A stretch of 64,000 nt of DNA from Dioscorea cayenensis subsp. rotundata (lineage: Eukaryota > Streptophyta > Magnoliopsida > Dioscoreales > Dioscoreaceae): contig NC_052481.1 in assembly GCF_009730915.1 (NCBI RefSeq), positions 19,092,386 through 19,156,385 on the forward strand. Direction: 5' to 3'. The position numbers were made by a program, and so were the translations under genes. Within the stretch, counting starts at the first letter, position 1; every line of letters begins with the position of its first letter. Shown piece by piece: positions 24,921 through 38,409 of this stretch. The notes beneath the pieces were generated by a model. The model was not told the origin of the DNA. It saw only the letters and a list, made by a program, of their open reading frames with translations, and did no database searches.

Positions 24921-27900
24921 ATGGCTCCATCCGGGACCGGCAGATCGTCTTCATCCTCCGGCCAACGCCGGACGATCAACCCATCCATCGGAGCGACTCG
25001 CCGGAGAACAAACGAGATCTCCGATCCGGCAATGGATCGGCTGCTCAAATCCGCCAGGACCTCTGGATCCCTCAACCTCTCCAACCGCGCTCTCAGGTTC
25101 TTCTCCTCTTCCTTCCTCACTGGATCTCTTTCGCTCCATTTGAATATCTTCTCTTCTTCGATCGATCAAGAGCCATTCTCTTTTCTCATACAGAGAAGTT
25201 CCTGATGAGGTTTACCAGTGCTTGGATGCTGTCGGTGATGGCGAGAAATGGTGGGAGGTATGCTGGTTTCTTTGGTTTCTCTTTTGAGCTTCATATCAGC
25301 AATGGTTTCTGGTTTTACTGCTATTTTTGGTTTTCCTTTAAGGCTGTGGAGCTGCAAAAGCTTATTCTGGCTCACAATAACATCGAAGCTCTGAGAGAGG
25401 ATCTGAGAAAATTATCATCGTTGGTTGTTCTGAATATCAGTCACAATAAGCTAGCGTGCATTCCGGCGGCCATTGGAGAGTGAGTGAAATGGTTGATTTG
25501 GTGATTTGCTTCTTGTTTTTGCCTATTGTTCTGTTGTGAATTTTGTTCTTCTTGTTGTTTGTCAGGCTTGCTTTGCTGAAATCGTTGGATGTGTCGTTCA
25601 ACTTGATAGTGAGTCTTCCTGAAGAAATTGGTTCAGCTACTTCTCTAGTGAAGTAAGTTTCTCGTTGTGGCTTCTTATTTATTTAAGTGTACATTGAGTT
25701 TCTGGTATTGAATGCATAAATTTGCAGACTCATCTCATTGATGCGAATTTTTATTTGGGTGTAATTAAGCTCTATGTGACAGCAATGAACGTAAAGGATA
25801 ACCTAATTGACAGACAGAGCTCTATGTTGTTTCTTTTGTAAATTATAGACAGCAATATCTGTTCCTTCTTTATATGTATATAGCTTTTATTAATGTGTGT
25901 TATGTAGGTTAACATTGTGGATATTGTTAGAAACCATACCAACAATTAACAGAAGAGAACTAGGAATATGTTGATAGATCTAGAAACTCAAGAAATAGTC
26001 TAAAAATTACAATGGGTGCTATTATCCTTTCATAAAGTGGACAAGATGTTGGAGCTGCTAGTATAATCCAAAATGCATAAGTGATTACACAAAAGTATTT
26101 CCAGGTTATAAATATTATAGCACTAATTGAAGGGTTATATATATATATATATACTACACATTAACTTTGTGGTATTGGTGCTTGTTTTTGCCATAGACAT
26201 GACGGCTACTTCTATGGCTGTATGCTTATCTCCTGGCTCAGTTAAACATTTTCATTTTCTAATTTCAGACTTGACTGCTCAAGCAACCAGCTCAAGGAAC
26301 TTCCTTGCAGCCTTGGAAGTGTGTGTAGAGTTGTCAGAAATTAAGGTAATGCTTGTACTTTGGAATTTTTTCCCTTGCCTCTTTTATGATTTCATGGGTT
26401 ACCTTTATTTCCATAATTGGAGAACTCTATACCATTTATTTAACTATAATTTACACTTAGGCATCCAACAATTGCATACCTGTACTACCAGAAGAACTTG
26501 GCAATTGCTTAAAATTGAGTAAATTGGATGTGGAGGTAAAATCTGGTCTTTTATTTCTTGAAGGCATAACATCTTTCCTTGCTATTGATTATTCATTACA
26601 TGATGATGAGAAATATATATAAATTGTGACTTAGGGTAACAAGCTGGCATTGCTATCTGAAAATATGCTCCGTGCATGGATGATGCTTACTGAACTGAAA
26701 GCTGGTATTTGGTTTTTTTCAAATTAAATAAATAATTTCAACACATTTTTGAAATTTCTGCTACATAAGTTGCAGAATTTATTTGAGTAGTTTTGTGCAA
26801 ATAATGAATAGTTATCTCTGTTTTGTGTCTGTGGTGCTCCTTGCAGCAAGAAATTCTCTGACCTGTATACCTGATAGCATAGGAGTTCTTTCACAACTCA
26901 TTCGCCTAGACTTCCATCAAAACAGTGAGTAAAGTCACTGCCTTTGCATTGGCACAAGGATGTCTGAATTTCGGAAACTACATGGTATTAAATAATGGAT
27001 GTTGTCCTGATTCATATGACTATCTGCCCTCTTTCTCTTTGTTTTCCAGAAATTTCATCAGTTCCATCTTCTATCAAGGGTTGTTTGGCACTTACTGAAT
27101 TTTATATGGGGTAGGTTTATACTTCATATTCAAAGATTCTTGCCTTTTGTTTAACTTATAATTTTGCAGCCAGTAAATATTGTTGATATAGTTCTGATAT
27201 TTCTTTCTGACACATGGTTTTCTATCCTAGAGCCAATTTACTTTCTTCTCTTCCAGCTGATTTAAGCGCCCTTTCTCGGTTAGGAACTCTAGACCTTCAC
27301 TCCAATCAGGTAATTATTTGCATATTTGAGTTTTATCTTTGACTTGTCATGATGGATTTGGTATTATTTTGTAGTAATCTCTGATGATTGAAGCAAATTA
27401 GCATGACTGTAGCTTTTATCTTCACATGATAGTTAACCAAAAATGCAGTAAACCTTTTGCTGTTGTAAATTGTAAATGTATTGAAACCATTGTTATCTAT
27501 CTGCATGGATTTTCCTTTTCCTTCTTATGATTTCTTGTGACCATTGTGTGGCATTCTAGTTGAGTGGTAATATCTTTTGTTCTTACTCTATGAAATGCTT
27601 CATTGCTTCTTGAAAGAATCTGTTGAACAAGCAACTCATCAAGTGTTGTTTTTCATGTGTGCTTCCTCTTTAAGAGGTTGGAATAAGTCATTAATATTTG
27701 ATCATCCAAGTTTTTGTTTATTTTTTCACTATGTGGTGTTCATTGGCTGATGGTAAATAATGCATTCAGTTGAAGGAGTATCCTGTGGAAGCCTGCAAAC
27801 TACATCTCTCTGTCCTTGATTTGTCAAATAATTCATTGTCTGGCCTGCCTCCTGAGATTGGTAAGATTAGCAAATTTCATACTATAGGTTTTTATTTCTT

Positions 27901-30900
27901 TCTTGAGTTAATGCTGACATGCATATTATTTTATGCATGCTGTTATACCATATATCAGATTTATTGGTTTAAGTTACTACAAGTTATATTGTTTTGGGCT
28001 TCTGACTCCAATTTACATTTGCATCATGTCCTAGGCACAATGACCACCCTAAGAAAGCTCTTGCTTACAGGCAATCCTCTTCGCACTCTTCGAAGGTACA
28101 CAGGGAAGATTCTCAGTGTTGCACATTGTTTGTGATTTAATTTTATAATTGCTTTTTAGAAAGTTTCATGGTTAATCAGCTCATTGGTGTCTGGACCTAC
28201 ACCTGCATTATTGAAGTATTTGCGAAGTCGGCTTGCATCCACTGAAGAAGAAGGTATAGCAAAGGATAAAGTGCTTTTTGATCTTTTGATGGATTATTAA
28301 GACTTTACTTCTTGCAGTGGAAATTCATTGCCTATCAGTACAACTGTTCTAGTCATCCAGGCTGCTTATTCAAGGAGCTTTGAAGTTTGGTTAACTGTCA
28401 TTTTTAGGAGTTTTACAGGACAATTCTTGACAATGAGGATTTTTTTTTTCTTTAATGTAGTGTCCGGATCTGGCACCAGTCCGATGAAAGATGAGGTTAT
28501 TACCATGGCTACTCGGTTGTCATTGTCTTCAAAGGTAGTTCTGTTTGTTTGCATTTCTTGTTGACATTTTTCCTCTCAGTAGATTTTATGAAAATGTGCC
28601 AACCAATAAAAAGCATAGCAAAGGTATTCATCCATGTGGCAGAAATTGTAGGGGTTTTATTTTTCCTTTTGGTCATTGAATCTAAGTTATTTGTTGATTG
28701 AGTGAAATTGTCAGAGCAAAGTTAAACAGTATTATCTTTTACCTGGTTATGTAGAACTCTATATTAGTGTAATTGGTTTATTGTACATCAGTGACTGTTT
28801 ATGTGCTTTTCATACTGATATCTGGAAAGTTGAGAATAAGATTTTAAGAACATATTTTTGAGGGTCTTTATTTGTTTACTTTTGGCAAACTTGATCAACG
28901 GTCTTCTAATTCACACTTTGATTTTTAGGAGCTATCTTTAAGTGGGCTAGGACTGACCGATGTCCCTCCTGCAGTATGGGACACTGGAGAGGTTGTTAAA
29001 GTTGATCTTTCTAAAAATTCAATTGCCGACCTACCAAATGAGTTTTCTCAGTGTTCCTCTCTTCAGGTAAAGTATATTACACAGACCAATCCATCCATAA
29101 TTTCTGTGCTTGGTGGGTATTTGATTGAATTTTTGGGGGCTGAATGTGACATCCCAAATTCAAGGATTTTAGAATGAGACAGCAGTTGCACACCATTGAA
29201 AAATACATCACAGTTATGCAAGGCCTGTTCCATAACTTGGTGAAAAAAAATCACTCATATATCTTAAGTTCCAAAATTCACCATTAGTTAGGCCACCGGT
29301 GAAAGCTCACACATGCTAAGTTACCCACCGCTTATACATTTGCCTTTCATTTACTGAATCATGTATTGTGAATTATTTGTATTGAAATAAGTCACATTTA
29401 TGTCCATGTTCATTCATAATATGACAATGAGTTCCCTTCCAAAGCATGAACCAAATCAATGAATACTATCTAAACAATTTGTCTAGTTACTTTCTGTTAA
29501 GTTCCCAGCCATACTGTATCAACATGGCATGGTACCTACTAGGAATCCATTTTTGTTAATTTATCTTACCATTTATTGAGTGCTGGTTAACCAAATTCTC
29601 TATTAGCAAGGTATAAACATTACCAATATTTGCCCCCATTCTTATGACATTGAACTTTCAAATTCTCATCAAACTTCATCAAAATTGTAGCCTCATGGCA
29701 AGGTACCTATTAAATTTTTTTTTATTATGTTATCCTGGTATTGATTGGGTATCAATTTACCAATAAATTTCCCATTGGCAAGGTTTTGTAATTACTAATA
29801 TTTGCCTTGTTGGCAGGTTATTCTAAATTTCAAATTATTAAATGTATCCCATTGGAAGTGTTGCTGAAATCAACAACTTATCCACCTATTCGTTGAATAT
29901 TGATTGTAATTTATAATTTGATGTTTATTTAGTCCAATCATTTAAGAGTGTTGATATTCAAAATTCAATACGCTGTGTCTGATAAACATCATGAAGGTTT
30001 TTGTTATGCACAAAGGTCCAGAAATATATTTAATCCACTTGTAATAATGCTTTTTTGAAATAAATCCAGCCAATAAATAACCATGTTCAATCTGAACATT
30101 TTCAACATATAAAGAATGAAGATGAGAGCTATCATATGATGGGAGGCTAAGTGAACTGCTTTTTCATCTTGAATTTATTGTCAATGCCATCTCTATACTC
30201 TTACTAGGTCAGTTGTTTCCAATAGTAGCATGTCTGATTGAGCTGAATATCTGCCAAGATGTAGCATCTATATGTGATGTACATATTCTTTAAATTAATG
30301 ATATGTGAGATATTGCTTAACAGGCAAATCTAAAAAGCTATGCAAATTATTAGAGTAATTAATAGTCTCATATTGGTTAATTTGGTAAATAATGGATCTC
30401 CATATATAATCTTGGATCTTTCATCCTATTAGCTTAAGCTTTTTGTTTGAATTGGACCCGGATAATTTATTTGGTTCATATCTAACATGGTGTTGGAGTT
30501 TGGTTTGTATGGTTGTTAAAATAGATTAGCATGTATTAAGGGGCATATTAGAATAATTGTACATCCGTGAACTTAGTAAATATGGATCTGCATGCATAAG
30601 CTTGAGTCCCTAATTTTATCAGCATAAGTTTTTAAGTTGAGTTAGATGCACATAATAAATTTGGTTTGCATCTGATGCAAATAACTACTTGATGCCTTTA
30701 ATTTTAACTTTGTTGAACAATGGTCAATATTTTTTTTCCTTTATTTGAGATTGAGACTATTATTATTATCTGAATATGTAGGCTTATGAAAAGTGTGAAC
30801 TTATTGATTTCCGTTGGTATGAAGATGTTCATGCAACTATGCAACTTAGCCGTTCGTTTAAATGTATGCAGGTTTTGATTTTGTCTGGTAACAAGATTAA

Positions 30901-33900
30901 AGAGTGGCCAGGCACTGTGTTATCTTCCCTTCCAAATCTTTCTTGTTTGAAACTGGACAGCAATCCCCTTTCACAGGTAATATTTATCATTATGAGAGGC
31001 TTGTCCTATAAGTTATGGCATGATCAAAGTGTCTTTTTCTCTCTTTTTTTATTTTTTTTATTGTTGTAAATTCTTATGAAAACAAGTTCAGTAAGAGATT
31101 TGTGTTGGAGTAACTAACAGTCCTACATTTTGGGAGGTATTTTGGGTCTATTTTGTCAAGCAAGGTCTTCAGGAATAGTTGAAAGCTGTGCACAATGAAA
31201 CCAATTTATGATAACTGACTGGTTTCTTTTATAGTCATCATTCCATTTTTTGGGGGGTTGACTCGTCAGTCTCTTTGAAGACTATTGTAAATTATAAAAT
31301 TCTAATTAGCAAATGACTGGAGTCAATCATTAAGAGCTCGTGGTTATTGAGATATTTTTCTCTTTCGTTTAATAATATCCTTCTTTTTTTTTCCTTTTTC
31401 TTTTTTTATTTCTGCTCTCAGATTCCTTCAAATGGCTTTGAAGCCCTTCGGAAGCTTGAAATACTGGATTTAAGTGGCAATCCTTCTTCTCTTCCAGACC
31501 CTCCCTTATTTTCTGCCTTGCCACAGTTACAGGAACTTTACTTGAGGTTAGAATCAGCAGCAGCCAATTTGTTCCTAATGTACATATGTTTTTTGTTCTG
31601 ACTTTTTATTGCTTAGGCGAATGCAGCTGCAAGAGGTTTCCCCAGGCTTGCTGAGCTTGCACCAGCTACGAATTCTTGACTTAAGCCAAAACTGCCTGAC
31701 ATCTTTACCTAAGGTACTTTCCTAGTCAACAACTAACTAAATATGTTGCCATACAATTACCACTGATCTTTTCACATATTTCAATTTTGTATGATGTTTT
31801 CATTCCTTGACCTATCCAGATATTGAATTTCAGTTTTAGTTCTAGTTTCAGTAGATGAATGTAGTTTGAGATAGATGAATAAAACCCTGGTGTTATTATA
31901 CTTTCTGTTAGAATATCGCAGCGTTGTTCAGCACCACTTGATTTGTGGTATAGGTACTGTAATTGTTTAGTTTTTGTTATTGGTACTCTTCCATGCTATT
32001 TTGTTTGTTGCATTAGTACTGTCATTGTTCAGTTTTTGGTATTGGTTGATTTTTCATTTAACATGTGCAAGGACATGCTGGCATATGTGTATATTAGATG
32101 TGTTAGATTGGATCATGTATAGTGGTAATGTTACTAAAAAAATGTTTAGTGGTGTTATTCTTAGGAAATATCTTATGCTTAAAAATACTACCTGTATTTC
32201 TAGCAGTGTTGTTATTTAAAATCATCTGAATGGTTGGTAGTATTATTACCTATGTAATACTCCTTGTTTAGAAATAGCGAGTGTCTGCATTGGGTGGCAA
32301 AATCAAGAAATACCCATGGAAAACATAATTCCCAAACAGCCCAACCTCACTGAGTCTGTCCCAAACTCATCAAATGTTTTAAATATAAAAAAAATCATTC
32401 GTCTGTAAAAACTTAATGCACACTTATTCGAATAATCATAAGCTTAGTAAATAAATTGATCTTAAAAATATAAAAGAAGATATTTTGTACAAACAATTAC
32501 AATATAAAGAATATTAAGAAAGATTCAAGTGTTAAGGTGTTGCCTAGAAAATATGTTTGTTCCTCAGAGTATAAAAATAAGGTTAAGAAATTTCAAAAAA
32601 TATATGTATAGCTTAAAATGTAAAAAAGAAGTTTAAGTTTTGGTAATAGACTGATTGGCAAAAAAATTCCAAATAATAATGGTAATTAACTACACATTAC
32701 TCTATATACATATAGATATACATCTATGTATATGGAGTCGTGGACATACATAAATATCCAGAGATGTATAAATGTATTATTTGGTTTTCAAAATTCAGGT
32801 GAAATATGTATAGGAGTTTGTTTCGGGTACTAAGGGTGAAGTCCCATATTGTTTTGGGGTTTAATTTTAAATCTCAAACCCTAATAAGGTTTTTAAAATG
32901 AGCCATATTAGAGTTCGGATAAACCAAATACCCACCAAACCCATAAAAATTACCATCTCTAATCTGCAATCATGGCTTTAGTCTTCTATGATTATAGCAT
33001 ATTGTCTTATGAACAACAATCCCTTCAATTCTTAATATCGTAGTAATATATCTTGGTTCATATATGTCAGTTTTTACTCGTTCTTTTTACTATTTGCTAA
33101 CGTGCATGAGGTTGTTATACACTTAAACATAGATTGATGTATCTTTTGTTGATTGGAACAGGAAGTCAAACATTTAACTTCTCTTACGGAGCTTGATCTG
33201 ACTGACAACAATATCTCTGCTCTTCCTTCAGAGCTGGTCTGCTTTCTCAGCCTTCATTTAGATATGATTTTTATAGTTAACTTTTCATTTCATATGGTTG
33301 ATTGAATTACTTGAAGGTAGAAACATATATTATTCCTCCCAGCTTGTGTCAAAAACATATCTAAATATCTTCTGTTATATTTAGTTTTATAACTGAAATG
33401 CACGGAGTACAATACAATGTCACCTTAAATGATAAAAAGCAAATCCTAATACCCTGCATCATTTTATGTTTATTCTTCCACTGAGCCAAGTCTTGAATCA
33501 AAAGCCATTCTCATAAGTATATGTAACCAGACACTTGCACACTTTCAAATATATTAACAATAGCTTATGTTAAAATTTGAATTTTATAACTGATACAGAA
33601 ATTTCATGCTTTAAATAGTGAAGTTAAGAGAGCAAGGTAGCACTGACAAACACACTCACACATGCAGAGGCATTGGTAGTTGTCCCATTTATGATAAGGC
33701 ACTGTCCATGAAATTTGTCTAGATGTTTATTTTTAGATTCTTTCGTAAAATGTATTACAGACGCTTGCGCAAATCAGAAAGTTCAAACAAAATTTCCTGT
33801 TTCTTAGTGTAGATGATAATCATTTTTAGTGCGCTTTAAAATTTAAGACTTCCAAACTGCAGGGTTTACTGGAACCAAGTCTGCAGGCTTTGAGACTTGA

Positions 33901-34143
33901 TGGGAATCCACTGAGAAGGTAACATCTATCTCTAATCCAGTTGTCTATTTTCAATGTTGAACAAAGAACTTGTACACTATTGTTAGATCAAGAATGCAGT
34001 CCATTCATATTTATTTTGATATTATAGCGTTGTTTTTCTTGCTCAAGGATTTCTCTTTCAATTGCAGCATTAGACGCCCAATTTTGGATAGAGGAACAAA
34101 AGCCATTCTCAATTATCTGAAGGACAAAATTCCAGAGCCATAA
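24921..34143 (+). CDS. Intracellular leucine-rich-repeat protein, LRRC40/SHOC2-like
   Basis: A cytosolic-type LRR protein with no signal peptide or membrane segment, built of about 20 repeats of the plain LxxLxLxxNxIxxLPxxI kind. Animal relatives are LRRC40/SHOC2; its plant role is undefined, probably a protein-binding scaffold. Exons: 24921-25096, 25194-25257, 25343-25479, 25566-25652, 26269-26345, 26461-26535, 26635-26704, 26847-26924, 27050-27110, 27231-27309, 27770-27860, 28035-28095, 28180-28253, 28461-28534, 28929-29066, 30872-30976, 31422-31546, 31617-31713, 33162-33236, 33863-33918 and 34068-34143. Phases agree except exon 5, which is one base too long (a GTGTGTGT run near 26319-26326) and shifts the frame. 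With that base discounted the product is about 624 aa from 24921, or 587 aa from Met at 25032 ([18 protein letters not shown]). The shorter product matches the length I recall for the Arabidopsis relative. Confidence 0.9.
30340..30690 (+). repeat. Decayed LTR-like sequence inside an LRR-gene intron
   Basis: Lies in the 1.8-kb intron 15. Two diverged stretches (about 30350-30500 and 30540-30690) share words such as ATGGATCT, TAAGCTT, a TTT-AATTGGACC-like block and TTTGGTT. The style resembles the ends of plant Copia LTRs. Neither stretch is intact. Assignment to LTR retrotransposons is by style only. Confidence 0.3.
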
Positions 34144-35444
34144 CTCATTTTTTCCGGTTGCTGTTGTTTGATGGTATGTTAATATTTGAACCCCTCAAAC
34201 CCACGTAATGATCCCTTTGTTGTTCCATTTTAATTTTATTTTTTTCCCCGAGCAAAACTTGGGAGCAATGCTGGGTAATGTGTAAATTGGTCTAACACTT
34301 GAGTGATTTGTAAAGATGATTGTTTCGTCTTTCACTACAATTACATCATGCAACTTACATGAAATACCATTTGCATGAACTTTATTTTCAAGGCATGTGG
34401 ACAAAGCATACACTGCTAGAACATTGCTGCAAGATTTTCTTGATGTAAAGATTAAAAAAAGAAAAAAGAAAAAAATGGTGGGTATTTTGACTAAGATGAT
34501 AAGGTGATGTATGACTAAATATCAGGTAAATTTTTAGGTTTTTCTTGCTTACGTTCTTCTAAGTAAAGATGTTCATCTAACCCAAGACGTGATTGGGATG
34601 AGTTTTCATATTGTTGAACTCATCTTAAAAAATAGAAACCGATGAGAAGTAAATCCATTTTGGTTAGGATTGGGGGTGGAAATAACCTAAACTCAAATTC
34701 AGCTGCACCAAACCACTACAATATGTAACCTTGTCCAAACTGGATCATACCAAGTTTCAAAGCCTCAAATTAAGTTTAAGCTAACCAAGAGTTTCTATCA
34801 GGTTTTCATTGTTGTATGAATTTGCACTACCTCAAAAAAGTTAGGGATAAGCCCCATCACCCAACCAAACACTGAAGAATTATAGATTTAATTATTTATT
34901 TAAATAATTAAATAATTAATATTAAAAGTTATATTGTGTCAATTTAAAAAGCAAAATGTTACTGACGATTGTTGTTCAATTAGTGACCGTGTTATGTTTT
35001 TAGCAAAAGCAGCTGAGCTCATTCAGTGAAAGTACTACTTTTCCTTTCAGAAAATTTTGAACTTTATCATTTCTGCATTGGCAGGTTCTAATTTTATTAC
35101 ATTCAAGTGAAAAATAATGACCAATTACATAAAACAAAACTTCCGGTGTTTTAAAAAACACTTAAACGACCAGAATCAATCTTCTTTCTCTTATCAGAGA
35201 GGTACACATTCTCCTCCAACCTTTTCAAGCCATGAAATTGGCCTTTTGGAAAAGTTTCAGTAAAACCATCAACTATTGATTATGTTCTCCTATTAGTTCG
35301 AGCCGCAGTATAAATTGAAGAATTGCGAAGATTTGTCTTCAAGAATTGAAGCAGTACACTATTTCTCAGACTTCTTCTGGTACTTGCACTCAGGAAGTAT
35401 ACGAACAATCGGATTAAATCTGTTTGACATGATGACAGAAGCTA
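34144..35444. other. Convergent intergenic gap
   Basis: Holds the 3' UTRs of the LRR gene (plus) and of the plastid TPR gene (minus). Around 34660-34800 there is a sequence in the style of decayed plant repeats. No gene was seen. Confidence 0.45.
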
Positions 35445-38257
35445 CTAAAATCGGGTCCTTCGGTTGAGTTCTGATGTACATGACTTCAGAGCTTCTCTCA
35501 CTTGATGATTGCTTGATTCAACTGAAAGTACATCCTCAAATAAGCTCTTTGCCTGATGCAAAAGCTTCATCTTCTCTTTGGTGTTATGTGAACGCAGATG
35601 CGAACGATGCTGCAATGCAATGCCCCATCTGAACAAAGCTGCACATCATGCACAATATCTCAGACAATATATATATATATATATATAATTATGCTTGTCA
35701 GGAGAATTCTCTGCTTCAAATCAAAACCATGGCAATTATGGTAAATTTGATAAAAAAAGGATGACAGAATAAATTGGCTCAGGTTTGTGCATTTTCAATT
35801 CTAGGGTTTCTATGAATTTGGAACCCTAACCAGTCAAGGATAAGCTTAAATAAAGCTCGATGTGGCTATTGAATCCAGATAAAGTTTCTTATGAACATCA
35901 CAATTGTCTTCATATGGTTTGCAAGAGAAACTTGCAAGATAAGAAATAAACAAACAAGTCATACCATCTGGTGCATAAGCATTACTTCTAGAAGCCATTG
36001 CATCAAATTTGTCAATGGCTGCTAAGTATACCCTGTCAGCATCAAAAGCTGCCTCCTGAAAAACAAGAAAATACTATACTTGTTATTCACAGAGAAGACT
36101 AAAAACACAGCCATCCATTGCAAAGCAGACAAGCTCAAACATAGCTAAGAAAAGATAACTCAGGTCAATCTATAGCCAAACTTTGCAGTATAGACCATTA
36201 AACTATGAAAATTTGTGAGAGAGGAGGCCAGCCTTTCAGTTCTACAAGGTAACATGGATCATTCTGCATGTTATAAGAATTCTACATCCTACCCACCGAT
36301 ATCGCAAATTGTTCTTTCAGTCAACACATTCTCACCGTGACAAGAGGTTATTAATGAGATAATTCATGGATGTGCTTACCGGTCCAATGTCCGCAATCAA
36401 CTGAGCACGGAATGAAAGAGCAAGACCCCAATTATACAGAGCTCTCACATCATTTCCATCAATTGATAGGGCTGATCTATACTTCCTTCCAGCTTCAATG
36501 AGAAGTTCTTCACACTCTTCACACACATCAATAAGAACAGATGCAGCTTCCACTCTACTCTGGACAGGAGCATCCAATTTCTTGTACCTCCACCTATGTC
36601 CTTCCGAGTCATCACTTCTAGCCAATATAGTTCTCAACTCTCGACTATATTTCAGTTTGAGCTCTCCGTGAAGAAGGTACGTGTTCCCCAACTGACCAAC
36701 AGCAAGTAAGCTCATTGGTTTTATGGCAACAGCTGTAGATAATAAGCTTGCAGATCTATACAAAATGGAATCCACTCTTTCCTCATCAGCTTGACCCATG
36801 AAGCATTGACTTGCTTGTTTTATAAGGTCTGAAGCCTCCTTTACAAGTAGATTAAACTCTGTACCTTCTTCCGTTTCACAAGCGGATAGGCGATCTACTG
36901 GTATAGATTGGCTTCTTGGATCAACAGCCTCTTCTCTCGATCTAATTCCATTATAAGGTTTGCCTGATCTACCATGTGCAAGAGTCTCTTCAGATAACAA
37001 CAATTCCTCAGAATCCATCCCATAGAAATCATAAGCACTCTCTGGTTTCCTCTTATGAAGAGCATGATCAGTGAAATCATGAATACTGCTATTCGATGTA
37101 TGTGACTCATACCTTTGCTGAACATACATTCTCCGATAGCTACCTCGCTTAGACGAGAATTTTGAACTCCTATTCAAATGATCAACCTCCCCGTCATACG
37201 AAATCATATGGCTACTATACTTATCCCCTTCTCCATAACCATAGCGCCCTTTTCGATTCATCTCATCATCAGCACGGAAATCACTATCATTGTTATTAGA
37301 ATTCTTGAAGTTCTTAGCATAATCAGATGCAGTCTTCTTCAATCTCCCCAATGGCTCTCCAGATTCATCAACCATAGAACCACCAACATTGTTTTTCAGC
37401 ACAGAATGCAAGCTCTTATCTTGAATCCCATCTCTTTCCACCATTGTCTTCATTTTCCCAGCAACATCTCCTTTGGCACTCTCACTGGCCTTCATTGATT
37501 GCTTCACTGAATCCTCACTTTCTTGAAAAAGACCTCCAAGGAACTGAACGAATTGGGAGCCAATCTCCCCAATCTCGCCAAAATCCCCCTTTTTTTTACT
37601 AGACTTGTGATTTGATTTCCTCCCAACATCCACCATTTCCAAAGAATTCTCCAAATCCTTCTTGGCATTCACAATCAAGGATCTCACATACTCCACAGCT
37701 TCCAAACAACCTTCCATCTTCCCCGTCTCCACCCCAGCTCTCAAATCAGCCATCTTACCATCCAAATCACTGAAAAACAACCCCAAATCCCTAACCCTAT
37801 CTTCCGGAACCCTAATCGCATCCACAATCCTCCCAATCCGTCGAATTGAACCACCCTGAGCCACTCCAGCCGAAAACCCAGAAACAAAAACAAGAACCGA
37901 GATCGGGAAGAGCGCCAACAGAGACAATCTAAGCCTGGAAACCAACAGAGCAGAAGCAAACCCAATCAAAAAGATGGAAGTGTGCTTCTGATCACCAATT
38001 CCGATCGAAACCATGAAATCACGCACAGGATCTAACTGATTGTTCTCTTCCGGAAGCTCAAGATCGTCCCAGCCGCCATAATCGCCAGGAGTTGAGGATA
38101 ATGAGCAGAGCACGGTGAAGAGCTTACGTCTTCGGATCAATCTGAGAGAGGAGGTGGGGAAGCAAAGGGAATTGGGTCTCAATGGGGGGAAGAGAAGGGA
38201 GAAGGATGGTGGAGAGAAGGAGAGGCATCTCCATGACCATGAGAGGGTAGTCTCCAT
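35445..38257 (-). CDS. Chloroplast-targeted TPR-type protein of unknown function
   Basis: Three exons, 38257-36380, 36055-35965 and 35638-35445, join in phase to about 720 aa. The N-terminus is rich in Ser, Pro and Arg with almost no acidic residues for about 50 aa (a chloroplast transit peptide). A conserved acidic patch GGWDDLELPEE follows. Around residues 92-132 are one or two hydrophobic segments (FLIGFASALLVSRL, LLALFPISVLVFVSGF) that should sit in a plastid membrane. The middle (about 200-440) is charged, Ser/Lys-rich and probably disordered. The C-terminal third (NLLVKEASDLIKQAS, ALYNWGLALSFRAQLI, ALFRWGIALQHRSH) has the helical W-G-x-AL pattern of TPR-like repeats. I do not know a characterised homologue, so the role is open. 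The large first exon (1878 bp) and short last exons are a clean model. Confidence 0.85.
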
Positions 38258-38409
38258 TGGATTTGGCGGAAGGAGACGAGGATTTCGAGCTCAGTGTTTG
38301 TGCTTGTGCTTGATGAATAATAATGTCACTCCTATTAACTGTTTATAACTGTTATATATATATATATATATTTTTTTTTCCTGAGAATAAACACCCCAAT
38401 TTAAGATTA

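Noticed and set aside
24875..25169. Four overlapping open frames on both strands in the GC-rich first exon of the LRR gene
   Set aside because: These are shadows of the coding exon; only the frame from 24921 joins the LRR exons in phase.
37178..37498. 106-codon plus-strand frame and similar frames within the large TPR-gene exon
   Set aside because: Antisense shadows of the 1878-bp exon, with no motif of their own.
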